DNA from: Saccoglossus kowalevskii
Taxonomy: Eukaryota > Hemichordata > Enteropneusta > Harrimaniidae
Length of the DNA: 11,642 nt
Reading direction: 5' to 3'
Assembly: GCF_000003605.2 (NCBI RefSeq)
Contig: NW_003151771.1
Coordinates: 103,854-115,495 of the forward strand
Numbering within the stretch: the first letter of the stretch is position 1; each line of letters opens with the position of its first letter. The position numbers and the translations under genes are program-made. Under the pieces are notes generated by a model. That model was not told where the DNA came from, did not search any database, and worked only from the letters and a program-made list of their open reading frames with translations. Positions 1-8,136 of the stretch are shown here, one piece after another.

Positions 1-403
1 AGTAAATATCTTAGGAATATCAAATCCACTAAAATCAAAGCCAGTGAATATTCCTCCTTTACAAAATATGGGTGTGACCCCTAGCCAGCTGTATATTGTA
101 TTATTGAACATCTCAGCAACATCAAATTTGCTAAAATTCAACTAGTGAATATTTCTCCTTGTACAGAATATGGGTTTGACCCCCTAGCCAGCTGAATACA
201 TGTACAATTATATTTACGTACAAATTCAAAACCTACAATGCAATATCAAATCTGCTAAAATTCAAGCTAGTGAATATTTCTTCCTCCGTAGTACAAAATG
301 TATGCTAGTGTGACCCCCTAGCCTGCTGTTCCCTCAGCAGTATAGAATATGGCAGGTTTGACCCCCTAGTCTACTGTTCCCTCAGCAGTATAGAATATGT
401 TCA
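1..403. repeat. Degenerate tandem repeat, ~100-130 bp units plus a 47-bp tail duplication
   Basis: Three diverged units begin near 16, 121 and 242. Each runs through a head like CAAATTTGCTAAAATTCAA, then TAGTGAATATTTC, a pyrimidine-rich stretch, an ACAAAATATG-type block and GTGACCCCCTAGCC. The block G(T/G)(T/G)TGACCCC recurs near 72, 175, 308 and 355. The spacing falls from about 103 and 133 bp to 47 bp, because the last part (GACCCCCTAG..CTGTTCCCTCAGCAGTATAGAATATG) is duplicated on its own. The array may continue left of the window. No coding potential is seen. The unit head resembles the subterminal arm of the MITE at 6768-6990. Confidence 0.75.
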
Positions 404-1364
404 GCCAAAACCATGTTGGACAAAGTCTAGAGGAATGGCATCTCATCAGATGAGGATGATAAAAACTGCGTGTATGTAGTGTCCCTGTCATCTTTAAAAA
501 TTCAGGTATTCTCTTGCATCTCAATGACTGTAACAATTTTGTATGAGATGATGTGATTTCCAGATCTGTAAATCAGAAGTTCCTTACGACAAAATAAACG
601 GAAATAATGGATAATTTTTTAAATATTTGATGGGATGAATAGTGAGCAGAATTAGCTTTAAAAAAATATGTTTAGTGCCGATAGAATATCCTGGTTGCCA
701 GTGTCTGTAAATTGCTGATGGCTTGCTAGTTTATTTTTGGATTTAAATGCTTTCAATATTGGATTATTGCTATCCCCAGGGCGGATATCCGGACATTTTC
801 ACCACATGGCAACCATCATGGAGAAAACAATGGCCAAAAACTCATAGAAAACAGTACTTTGAGATATTTGTTGAGACTCCCCTGAACAGTATAACAAGTT
901 TACTCCTACATATGCAACATAGATAAATTTGGTTGTTCAGGATTGTCTCAAAGTTGAGTGGCGCACATTTTAGCAACTTAGAATGTTCTGTGACATAGCT
1001 CATTTGTTGTGAACAATAAATCCCATTATTAGACTTGCTACGAAATTGTTAATCCTTCCTGTTTGGATCGTTATGTCGATCTGTTATTTCACCCAAACAT
1101 GGAAAACAATACGCATATGATGATAATAATGGAGATATTGAAAATTATATCCATTTGTTGTTATGGTATTTCTTACAAGTCATCGTGCACATGAATGGCA
1201 AAGAAGATTAAAAAAACAATTATTTTTCACGTCAATGTAGCATTGTAAGACAATACAGCAGCACATAAATATGCGTCGCTGAAGACATTTGCATTCATTT
1301 CATTCATTACTACAGCATCCAACCATATCTAGCTGCACTTCCATCTATCGTCATGTCATACTAG

Positions 1365-1394
1365 TATAAATCAGTATTTGTTCTCTTAAATTCA
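1365..1394 (+). promoter_or_regulatory. Candidate TATA box and initiator
   Basis: TATAAA lies at 1365-1370 and a TTCACC initiator-like site places A at 1394. That is 29 bp from the first T of the TATA box, which is the usual animal spacing. It lies about 490 bp upstream of the ATG at 1883. TATA-like strings are common by chance in AT-rich DNA, and using this promoter would need either a long first exon that ignores the acceptor at 1668, or a weak donor such as ACA|GTAATA at 1511. Confidence 0.2.
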
Positions 1395-1649
1395 CCACCA
1401 AGAGTGTGATTTTGGTTCATGCCGAGTGTTCAGGCCCTCAAATCTCGACACGTGCTGAGTTTCGGTCCCAAGCATCTATTAGGGATGTGGCTTCTAATAG
1501 AGATTTGACAGTAATATGTATTTATAAAGTTTTTGTAATGCATCATCTGCTGTTAACCAAAATAGTTAGGACAAAATGACCTCTTCATGTGTTAAATTAA
1601 AAAAAGGATTTTATTCATTCTTTTGAAGTCTTTGTGTTTTTAATATTAA

Positions 1650-1668
1650 TTTACTTCTTTTATTTCAG
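1650..1668 (+). other. Splice acceptor
   Basis: A pyrimidine-rich run (TTACTTCTTTTATTTC) is followed directly by AG at 1667-1668, with no AG inside the tract. This is a strong animal 3' splice site. It implies that the exon starting at 1669 is preceded by an upstream, probably non-coding, exon. Confidence 0.7.
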
Positions 1669-1670
1669 GA

Positions 1671-1745
1671 ATGTTCAGTGGTGTTTTTCTATTACAAGTT
1701 GGATATTTCTTAGTCTGCGTTTATACACTGGATTCAGTTCTTTGA
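1671..1745 (+). other. Upstream ORF 1 (24 codons)
   Basis: ATG at 1671, only two bases into the exon, opens a frame of 24 codons closed by TGA at 1743-1745. The peptide starts MFSGVFLLQVGYFLVCVY and is strongly hydrophobic. The context is G at -3 only if the previous exon supplies nothing unusual. It ends 137 bp before the main ATG and could lower main-frame translation if ribosomes load upstream; this is inference. Confidence 0.35.
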
Positions 1746-1809
1746 AGTTTGTGTTATCTTCGTTATTGCCAAACAAGTGAGCGAGAGAGCCAGGGATAGT
1801 GTTCTATCC

Positions 1810-1869
1810 ATGGACTTGTGGATTTATTTGAAATCACTTTATAAACTGTTTGAATCAAGCATTCTGTAA
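1810..1869 (+). other. Upstream ORF 2 (19 codons)
   Basis: ATG at 1810 in a good context (CCATGG, G at +4) opens 19 codons beginning MDLWIYLKSLYK and stops at TAA 1867-1869, 13 bp before the main ATG at 1883. The short distance leaves little room for reinitiation, so this upstream ORF could be repressive if the mRNA includes this leader. No sequence evidence shows that the peptide itself matters. Confidence 0.35.
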
Positions 1870-1882
1870 TTTGTTGTGAAAG

Positions 1883-1955
1883 ATGAGTGATACAGAAGCC
1901 ACAGTTGTAGAAACACTCAACATGAGTGACAATTCAGTTCAATCTACGTGCAGTG
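1883..1955 (+). CDS. N-terminal coding exon of an unidentified protein (partial)
   Basis: The frame opens at ATG 1883 with A at -3, an acceptable Kozak context, just after an in-frame TGA at 1877. It encodes 24 residues beginning MSDTEATVVETLN, then MSDNSVQ and a Ser/Thr/Cys-rich end, plus the first base (G) of the next codon, so the intron is phase 1. The peptide is acidic and rich in Ser, Thr, Asp, Glu and Asn with no hydrophobic core. It is therefore not a signal peptide and looks like a disordered N-terminus of a cytosolic or nuclear protein; this is inference. I do not recognise the family. A second in-frame ATG (codon 14) in a similar MSD context could serve as an alternative start. Later coding exons are not securely visible in the next 9.6 kb. 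Confidence 0.65.
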
Positions 1956-1961
1956 GTAAGT
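1953..1961 (+). other. Splice donor, phase 1
   Basis: GTG|GTAAGT matches the animal 5' splice consensus at every intron position (GT at 1956-1957). The alternative GT at 1954 (CA|GTGGTA) is much weaker. The donor splits a codon after its first base, G. Confidence 0.8.
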
Positions 1962-2556
1962 ATTTCAGCTTTCCATCTACAGGCCATAGTTAATCAAGTT
2001 TTTTAATTTATTCATTTATTTTTTCATGTTTATGCCAAGGAGAAAGTTCCAGATATTGAATGTCAGTTTTTATTTGTGTGTGTAAATGCAAATACCGACA
2101 TACATGTACATGTATATGTGTATTGTAAAAACTGTTATTTATTTATTTCTCTGGTCATCCCTTCAGCAAAAATAAGTGAAAATAAAATGCTTTACAGTTA
2201 CTGTAGTACATTTTCCTACAGATTCTATATTCCTATCTTTCTATCATAATGACATTATGGCAATTCAATGCACTATCACGATGTCAACCAAGCCCGGTTG
2301 TATACAAGCACCATTTAAACAAAAGTTCCCCTGTAGTTGTATCTGTTAGGGACCATCTTTAAAGACCACTTGTCCTTGGTGATCAACTTCTAACAGTTTC
2401 AATGTGATTTATAATATCTTGCCTTGTGTGGTTACTCTACATAGATTTGACTCTAAATTAAGTCAACACTGGAAATTGTTATACTGATAACCACATGCCT
2501 TGGCTTTTGAAAATAGCTGAAAGCTAAAAATAGGTCTCCTAAACACAGTATCGCAA
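1962..2556. other. Intronic DNA without a gene
   Basis: AT-rich non-coding sequence. The only marked structure is the overlapping palindrome TACATGTACATGTA at 2101-2114. Confidence 0.6.
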
Positions 2557-3139
2557 GTGATTGGAGTATGGAAACAGTAATGCGAGTGATTGGAGTATGG
2601 AAACACAATAACGCGCAAGTGTTTTGAGTATGGAAACACAATAATGTGCGAGTGATAGAAGTATGGAAACGCAATAGCGTGCAAGTGATTTGAGTATGGA
2701 AACGCAATAATGTGCGAGTGATTGGAGTGTGGAAACACAATAATGTACGAGTGATTGGAGGATGGAAACGCAATAACGTGCAAGTAATTGGAGTATGGAA
2801 ACAGTAATACAAGTGATTGGAGTATGGAAACACAATAACGTGCAAGTGATTGGAGTGTGTAAACACAATAACTTGCGAGTGATTGGAATATGGAAACACA
2901 AAATCACGCAAGTGCTTGGAGTATGGAAACGCAATAATGCGCGAGTGATTGGAGTATGGAAACGCAATAGCGCGCAAGTGATTTGAGTATGGAAACGCAA
3001 TAATGTGCGAGTGATTGGAGTGTGGAAACACAATAATGCACGAGTGATTGGAGGATGGAAACACAATAACGTGCGAGTGATTGGAGTATGGAAACGCAAA
3101 CGCAATAACACGCGAGTGATTGGAGTGTATACGATGTGG
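2557..3139. repeat. 33-bp minisatellite (17 full units plus a partial one)
   Basis: Units start at 2557, 2586, 2619, 2652, 2685, 2718, 2751, 2784, 2813, 2846, 2879, 2912, 2945, 2978, 3011, 3044, 3077 and 3116. Each begins GTGATTGGAGTATGGAAAC and ends in CAATAA(T/C)G(T/C)GC(A/G)A. Fourteen units are 33 bp. Units 1 and 8 are 29 bp (ACAGTAAT in place of ACACAATAA..), and unit 17 is 39 bp with an inserted 6-mer. Units 4-7 and 13-16 match at an offset of 293 bp, including 65 identical bases (2681-2745 and 2974-3038), which indicates a recent block duplication. Unit ends often alternate GCAA and GCGA, suggesting an older dimer. Because 33 is divisible by three and the unit lacks stops on the reverse strand in all three frames, long false antisense ORFs appear. 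A remnant (GATTGATAGGAGTGTGGAGTG) lies at 3183-3203. The array sits about 600 bp inside the intron and its copy number is probably polymorphic (inference). Confidence 0.95.
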
Positions 3140-3203
3140 ATTTTTATAGTGATAATTAGCTCTTCAGAGTCTAGATTTTGGCGATTGATAGGAGTGTGGA
3201 GTG

Positions 3204-4133
3204 ATCAGTAAAGTCTGTTGTAACCAGCATGCTTGTCACTACAATGTGGCTTAAGACTTGGTAAAGTTGTCTCATTTCACAGTCTACATTGCCAAACTCA
3301 TTGAATTTAATACAATGGTTGATAACTAGTGATGCATGAACTGAATACGTGCTTATACTTACAACGAGCATACAATCAAGAAAATGCCTCAGATTACCTT
3401 GCTTTCATGCAAAACTGACTGTAACCACTTGTTGATGTCACACCCAAGAGTATTCTATGTTTGACTTCGTGTTTACATTTCAGGACTTGAAATCAAACTT
3501 TTTTCAACTTCAATGTCATTGAAATTGACCAAGCATAGTTATTTATATAGGTGATTTTCCACTGCTGTATTTCCCACACCTTCTCTTTTGCTACAAAAGA
3601 CTTCTTTTTCAAAAACATCTTGCCCAATTACTTTGATACTGGATATGTAAGTCTTAAATCTTGTAATAAAAACCCCCATTCTAACTATATAATTGACCTA
3701 AGACTAAGGAGATCATAATGTTCTCACTCAGCGTACAGGTAACACCAGTGAACCTGCATATTTTAAAATCAAGGTTATTTTTCGGTAACTTACAACTATA
3801 AATATAATGTCATAGCACAGATTCTGTACCAAATTTATAATGATTGCTTGAGCATTGGGCAACATTTTCTTGAAAACCTAGTTAAATTCGTGGGCAGAGT
3901 AGAAGCAGTTGAAATTCCTTGTGAATAAACTCTTTCTAATGACTTATGTAACACTGACTGTAAATTCTTATACGCTGTACTGAACAGACAACCTATCTGC
4001 ACCCTGAATTCGAATAGATACACCTCTGTCAATTCTGTTCACGGCACTTCACAAAGACCTTTAACTCATGGCTAATATTAGTAGTCTTTTGGATTTATCA
4101 GTAGTTTGCAGCCATGCATATCATGTGAATGCA
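3204..4133. other. Intronic DNA without a gene
   Basis: Unique-looking AT-rich sequence. No coding, RNA or repeat feature is supported. An acceptor-like site at 3483 and a chance 7-nt AG...GT pair at 3730-3740 were examined and not accepted. Confidence 0.55.
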
Positions 4134-4167
4134 TTGACAGTTAACTGTCAACTTTCATTGAAAGTTG
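4134..4167. repeat. Two abutting inverted repeats
   Basis: TTGACAGTTAACTGTCAA (4134-4151) is a perfect 18-bp palindrome. It overlaps by three bases a second inverted repeat, CAACTTTC (4149-4156), 3-nt spacer ATT, GAAAGTTG (4160-4167). The AT-rich palindrome TTAATTAATTAA follows at 4168-4179. Together they could extrude cruciforms or bind dimeric proteins, or may be the core of a decayed palindromic transposon. No outer terminal repeats were found. Confidence 0.75.
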
Positions 4168-4179
4168 TTAATTAATTAA

Positions 4180-5716
4180 TGTGTAGGACACTTTGAAAAC
4201 AACCAACCTCATGTGCATGTAGTAAACATTTAAGTTTTTCGCAAACTAACAATCAAGAATATTCTAGTCTGTACTTGTGCACCTGGAATTATTGTTACAG
4301 TATTCCTTGAATACCCTTTGACTGTTGACCCACCAATAATTTAATGCAACATTTTTCGCATTTTTATGTAATTTCTTTAATTTTTTGGCATAACCCCTCC
4401 AATTTAATGTAGATCTTGATCAATAATTTTTGAGGAAACATTTATAAGTGGCAAAAGTCTAAGTGTATAAATGTTGTGTCTGTCTACTTCTACATTTGTA
4501 GCTATATGTACATGTGTATTTTACAACTGATTTGAAGTCACAAAATATATATGCTTGTTTTTAATTTCAAATTACTCTTTTTCTAAACTGGGCATTTCGA
4601 AAGAAAATTTAAGGGAGTTGATGGTTGTACTTTTGTTTGATTGTAGGTTTAGACATGGTTGCTACTGCTACATGTATATTATTGTCCATAGCTTATTTAC
4701 CAACTTGTTTAGCCTCTTGTTAACTGAAAAAATGTAGCATTATGAAAAATCTTTTCGTTTTCCAGATTCATGCAGCAAATAGTAACTTTCCCTTCACTAT
4801 GAGATCTTGTGTATTGTCTGAAAGATGCAGAATAAACATCATAAAAATTAAATGGTTTGATTTTGAATGTCAATTCCCTATTTATAACTCTATGTTGAAA
4901 TTCATATTTTTGAAGAGTAGATTATTGCATTGAGATACCCTTACTTCATTAAAATTAACTATCAAATATGTATAGAAAATATTAAGCATAGAAATACTTA
5001 GAAATACTTTCCGGTTTTGACATTGCTACAACACTATGACCTTTGTCTTGTTTTTACAATTTATTCTCTCTGAGAGTTTTTGCAGTAACCAAAAAATGTT
5101 CAGTTGAAATGCTGTAACATACAAATGTTAAGATAGAATATGTGAATTTTACTCTTTTATTATTGTTCTCTGGTTGGTCTATACCTGAAGTGCACTCTAC
5201 ATACTCATTCATATGCATATGCATAAACCTAAATAATACTTTTTTGTCACAAAAAACCTTCAACTTTGACACAACTTTTTACCCTTGATACAGCAGATAA
5301 TTTTGACAATTGTTTGAATTTACTGGCAGTTCTGATGACAGTCCACTCTTAATAATATACATTTAATTGGTGTTTAATTTACCTTATTGTGAATGATATC
5401 ATTTGCTCAAAGTAATCCATAATTCTTGGGATGTAAAAGCGACTTAATTTGCTATAGTCAAATCTAAATATACTTATAGACTGGTGAAGGGTTAGTACAT
5501 GTAGATGCCTTGAATGTTTAGATGCATGGTGCCAGCATTTTTTAAATATCCCTGTCCTGAGAGAAAGTTCATATCATACTAGGATATTAAAAATTATCTT
5601 CTTACTTTCAATAAGAGCTGATCCTAGCTAGGCCAAATACAATGAATAGTGTGTTTCTAGTAATATTGAAAACAAAAGTAGGATACAAGTAGGTAGGAAA
5701 ACTTTATTTTATCATA
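4180..5716. other. Intronic DNA without a gene
   Basis: AT-rich, no supported gene. Small features are the 12-bp palindrome ATGCATATGCAT at 5213-5224 and single TACATGTA sites at 4669 and 5496. The acceptor-like AG at 4764-4765 leads to a stop six codons later in the exon-1 phase. Confidence 0.55.
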
Positions 5717-5783
5717 TTTTTTGACTCGTAAGCACACAATGGGAGTCTTTGCAGTTACCCTGTCCATATGTTTGTATGTGTTT
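5717..5783 (+). mobile_element. Truncated repeat head related to the element at 11003
   Basis: TTTTTTGACTC (5717-5727), AAGCACA, then GGGAGTCTTTGCAGTTACCCTGTC and a decayed TATGTTTGTATGTG tract match the left end of the element at 11003-11100 in the same order and orientation. GACTC (5723-5727) pairs with GAGTC (5743-5747). No ~161-bp units follow, so this is a 5' fragment or very old copy. Confidence 0.7.
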
Positions 5784-6767
5784 TTATTTTATAAAAATTA
5801 ATTAATTATTCTCAATTTATTATTTCACAGTGTTGCTTGGCCCATACTGTTATATGAGAGTATTTTTTAGTAATACACCACGTCTTACATGTTATGTTAT
5901 TACAATGTATAACAATTGCTATGTAATGTAAGTGACTTGCCCTGGGTATGTTAAACTTAGCTTAGAACATTTTATCAACCCATGAGAGATTTCTAATTGT
6001 TTGCCTATATTTTTGGGTGTAAATGAAAATATTTAACAAAAGAAAACGTTATTTTGAAAAAATATTAGCAAATTGCTGATGTCTGAGTATCTGAAATTTT
6101 CTTGTTGCAAAATTTAATACATTAAAAAGCACTCATCAAGCCTTTAAATGTATAGCTACAAGATGTACATTATATTTTCGTAAATTAGATCGGTTGAGTG
6201 TAATTATTTTCTTATTTTCAAAGAAAATGTAACAGCAATGTAACATAAAAAAGGTGTTACAATATATGAGACTGCACACAATAAAATTATATTGCTCTCG
6301 TTAATGTCAGCCATGTTTTGTTGTATGACATCCTCATGAATAATTAATCACATGATGTAATGCTCAGTGATGTCATTTGAAAAAAATGCTAATGATGGGT
6401 GATATTGTTCTCATGTGAAAACTCCTGTGCATCCACTTCAAACCCTCCAATGTTCATGAAACTTATTGATCAACGTTAGTGGTTTTAAAGTTGAACTCTT
6501 GTGTGTATTCATGGAGCTGTTTTGGTATTATTATGTGTAATATTTATAATATGCATGTTTGTTCAAATTTCAATGCTTTTCAGCACAACTAAATACTAGT
6601 GACTATTTCTTCTGATTCTATTGGTTTCTTCAAATGTTTCTTGCTAACACTTTTCAATGGTGTTCCAGCATGTTTTGATTCATACACCACTGACAGTAAT
6701 TCAAAGCAAGGCTGGTGAAGTTGTTTTATTTAATTTTTTTTAATGTGCACAAATTCAGACCTTAAGT
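5784..6767. other. Intronic DNA without a gene
   Basis: AT-rich sequence without supported coding or repeat structure. Acceptor-like TTTCACAG (5823-5830) and TTTTCAG (6577-6583) occur but lack convincing exons after them. Confidence 0.5.
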
Positions 6768-6990
6768 GACATACTGTAAATACAATAATTATTCACTGGG
6801 TTTGAATTTATGAATCACCATTTTCACTGATAAGTAAAATAGGCTTAATTAAATCCATGTTAACATGTAAAATAACAATAAATCTCATTGTTCCCTTGAC
6901 AAATTCATGAAATTCAAATAGTGAATATGCTCAAAACATCAGAATAGTGAAATTAAATATCAGTAAAAATAAATGGTTTTACAGTATGTC
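6768..6990. mobile_element. MITE-like element with 13-bp perfect terminal inverted repeats
   Basis: GACATACTGTAAA (6768-6780) and TTTACAGTATGTC (6978-6990) are perfect inverted repeats bounding 223 bp. A second, imperfect pair lies inside: ATTCACTGGGTTTGAATTTATGAATC (6791-6816) pairs with the reverse complement of AAATTCATGAAATTCAA..TAGTGAAT (6901-6926). There is no ORF, so any movement would depend on a transposase elsewhere. A target-site duplication is not clear (left flank CTTAAGT, right flank TAAATTG). The family could be a TA- or TTAA-inserting DNA transposon type, but I cannot assign it. Confidence 0.7.
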
Positions 6991-7749
6991 TAAATTGTAA
7001 TCTGTTTAGGTATGTTTCCTGTTAGTAAAATAGGTAATTACTATAAAGAATAATTTGAAATTATTGATAACAATGACATTCCCTATTATGAAAAGTCATA
7101 GCTAGCTTGGGTGTTGGTTATGCTGGGACTGTAGTTTATGGTTCTAAGTTCTGGTAGCAATTATTGGGGAGCCTTGCCTCAGAACATCCACAGGTGTTTG
7201 TATTTGTGGTAGAAGACTACTCAGAAATACAAATACGAAGAATTTACTCATTTTGCAATAAATTGTACTCCTGGATAATGTTTGGATATTGACTTAAAAT
7301 GTTTGCGATAACAAGACTAATTTTTGAGAAAATAGTTGTGTTGTATTTTATTTAATAATTGTTATTTTGTCAGTATTATAATGCTTTTACCATAGGCTCC
7401 TATGGTTAGGGATGTTATGCCATATCTCAAATTGTTGGCTGGTGACATGAGCACAAAAAAATTATATATTTGTTTTAACAAACATAAAACAAATTGATCA
7501 ATATTGCAACTTGAGTTGACTACAAGTAGGGCAAACCATTATTTCTTTGGAATACTATACTATTATCAGATATCATATCATATTATAATAATTTATTTAT
7601 TTTTACAATGCTCTTCATTTATTGACAGAACATTGCAAATATTAAATCTTAAAGTTTCCATCAAACATCTGAGAACTATATCAACACAGATTTTGCATTT
7701 TAGATTTTAGTGTTCAAATATGCGTAAAATGATGTACATCATGACATTT
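6991..7749. other. Intronic DNA without a gene
   Basis: AT-rich sequence with no supported gene. One simple hairpin is present: TTTGTTTTA (7469-7477) and TAAAACAAA (7485-7493), 9-bp stem, 7-nt loop, entirely A/T-dominated and possibly fortuitous. Confidence 0.5.
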
Positions 7750-8136
7750 TTAGCTCTGCTGTCGATTTTGTCGAGGGGAGCGTATCATATGAGTGTTTGT
7801 CCGTCGTCTTCCGCTTCAACTTTTTATTTTTTCGACTTCTTGAAAACTACAATTCTTATTATTTTGATACTTAGTATATATGTACCGTGGGTAGACCTCT
7901 CTTTGATTTGTTCATTTCATGATGATATCTTCAATTCTCTAATTTTGGATGAATAGTTTTGGCATTTTTGGTAAAAAGTGATATGTTCGGCTTCTTGTTA
8001 AAAACCGCAAGTCTGATTGCTTTAGTATTTCACATATAGGTCCTACAGGTGAACCTCTCTAAGATTTATTCATTTTCTATTGATATCTTCTGTTCTTGTG
8101 CATTTCTAACAGCGGAGCTATCTCAGTCGAGAGGCT
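7750..8136. mobile_element. Old composite repeat: head, TCCG-rich tract, two ~155-bp units
   Basis: The head (AGCTCTGCTGTCGATTTTGTC, 7751-7771; GAGGGGAGCG) leads into a decayed TCCG/TCGTC tract (7798-7816). Two diverged units follow: unit A from CGACTTCTTGAAAAC (7833) and unit B from CGGCTTCTTGTTAAAAAC (7988), a 155-bp period. Shared landmarks are ATAT(A/G)..(G/C)TAC.G(T/G)G, GACCTCTCT/GAACCTCTCT, TT(T/A)GTTCATT or TTATTCATT, and TGATATCTTC. The right side carries AGCGGAGCT (8111-8119), the inverted match of AGCTCTGCT at the left, followed by GTCGAGAGG. Frames across it are short and not gene-like. The architecture parallels the element at 11003. Confidence 0.65.

Larger units (their letters stand above)
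404..1668. other. Non-coding DNA upstream of the exon (intergenic or upstream intron)
   Basis: No open frame of note and no recognisable RNA gene. The sequence is AT-rich apart from a slightly GC-richer stretch at about 1400-1500. That stretch holds an E-box core CACGTG (1449-1454) and a 7-bp inverted repeat CTATTAG/CTAATAG (1476-1482 and 1494-1500, 11-nt loop). If the acceptor at 1667-1668 is used, the 3' part of this stretch is intron and a further 5' non-coding exon lies upstream. I found no clearly strong donor for it in the window. Confidence 0.55.
1669..1955 (+). other. Internal exon carrying 5' leader and start codon
   Basis: This 287-bp exon is bounded by the acceptor AG at 1667-1668 and the donor GTG|GTAAGT at 1956. 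The first 214 bp are 5' untranslated leader and the last 73 bp are coding. An in-frame TGA at 1877-1879 sits one codon before the ATG, so the reading frame cannot extend further 5'. The leader contains two short upstream ORFs. Composition is less AT-skewed than the flanks and GAGCGAGAGAGCC at 1780-1792 is locally purine-rich. Confidence 0.7.

Noticed and set aside
1410-1430. tRNA-type B-box-like GGTTCATGCC
   Set aside because: No matching A box or cloverleaf upstream, and no terminator. Not a tRNA or a clear SINE promoter.
2453-3111. Long antisense open frames (up to 203 codons) with an 11-residue repeat
   Set aside because: They arise from the stop-free 33-bp minisatellite unit, occur in three frames at once, and change frame at the 29-bp units. 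No acceptor, promoter or domain supports a protein.
2795-3211. Forward open frames rich in VIGVWKxNN
   Set aside because: Same cause: one sense frame of the 33-bp unit is also free of stops.
3484-3550. Candidate exon between acceptor at 3483 and donor TAG|GTGATT
   Set aside because: The frame is open in the right phase but the peptide is unremarkable, the donor is mediocre and the composition equals the intron.
3732-3738. 7-nt microexon CGTACAG between AG and GTAACA
   Set aside because: Such short AG...GT pairs are expected by chance in 10 kb, and there is no supporting evidence.
4766-4783. Exon after the good-looking acceptor TTTTCGTTTTCCAG
   Set aside because: In the phase set by exon 1 the frame stops after about six codons, and nothing suggests a true terminal exon.
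5831-5930. Exon after TTATTTCACAG with about 30 open codons
   Set aside because: The sequence is AT-rich with no recognisable protein feature and no clear donor. Open length of this size is common by chance.
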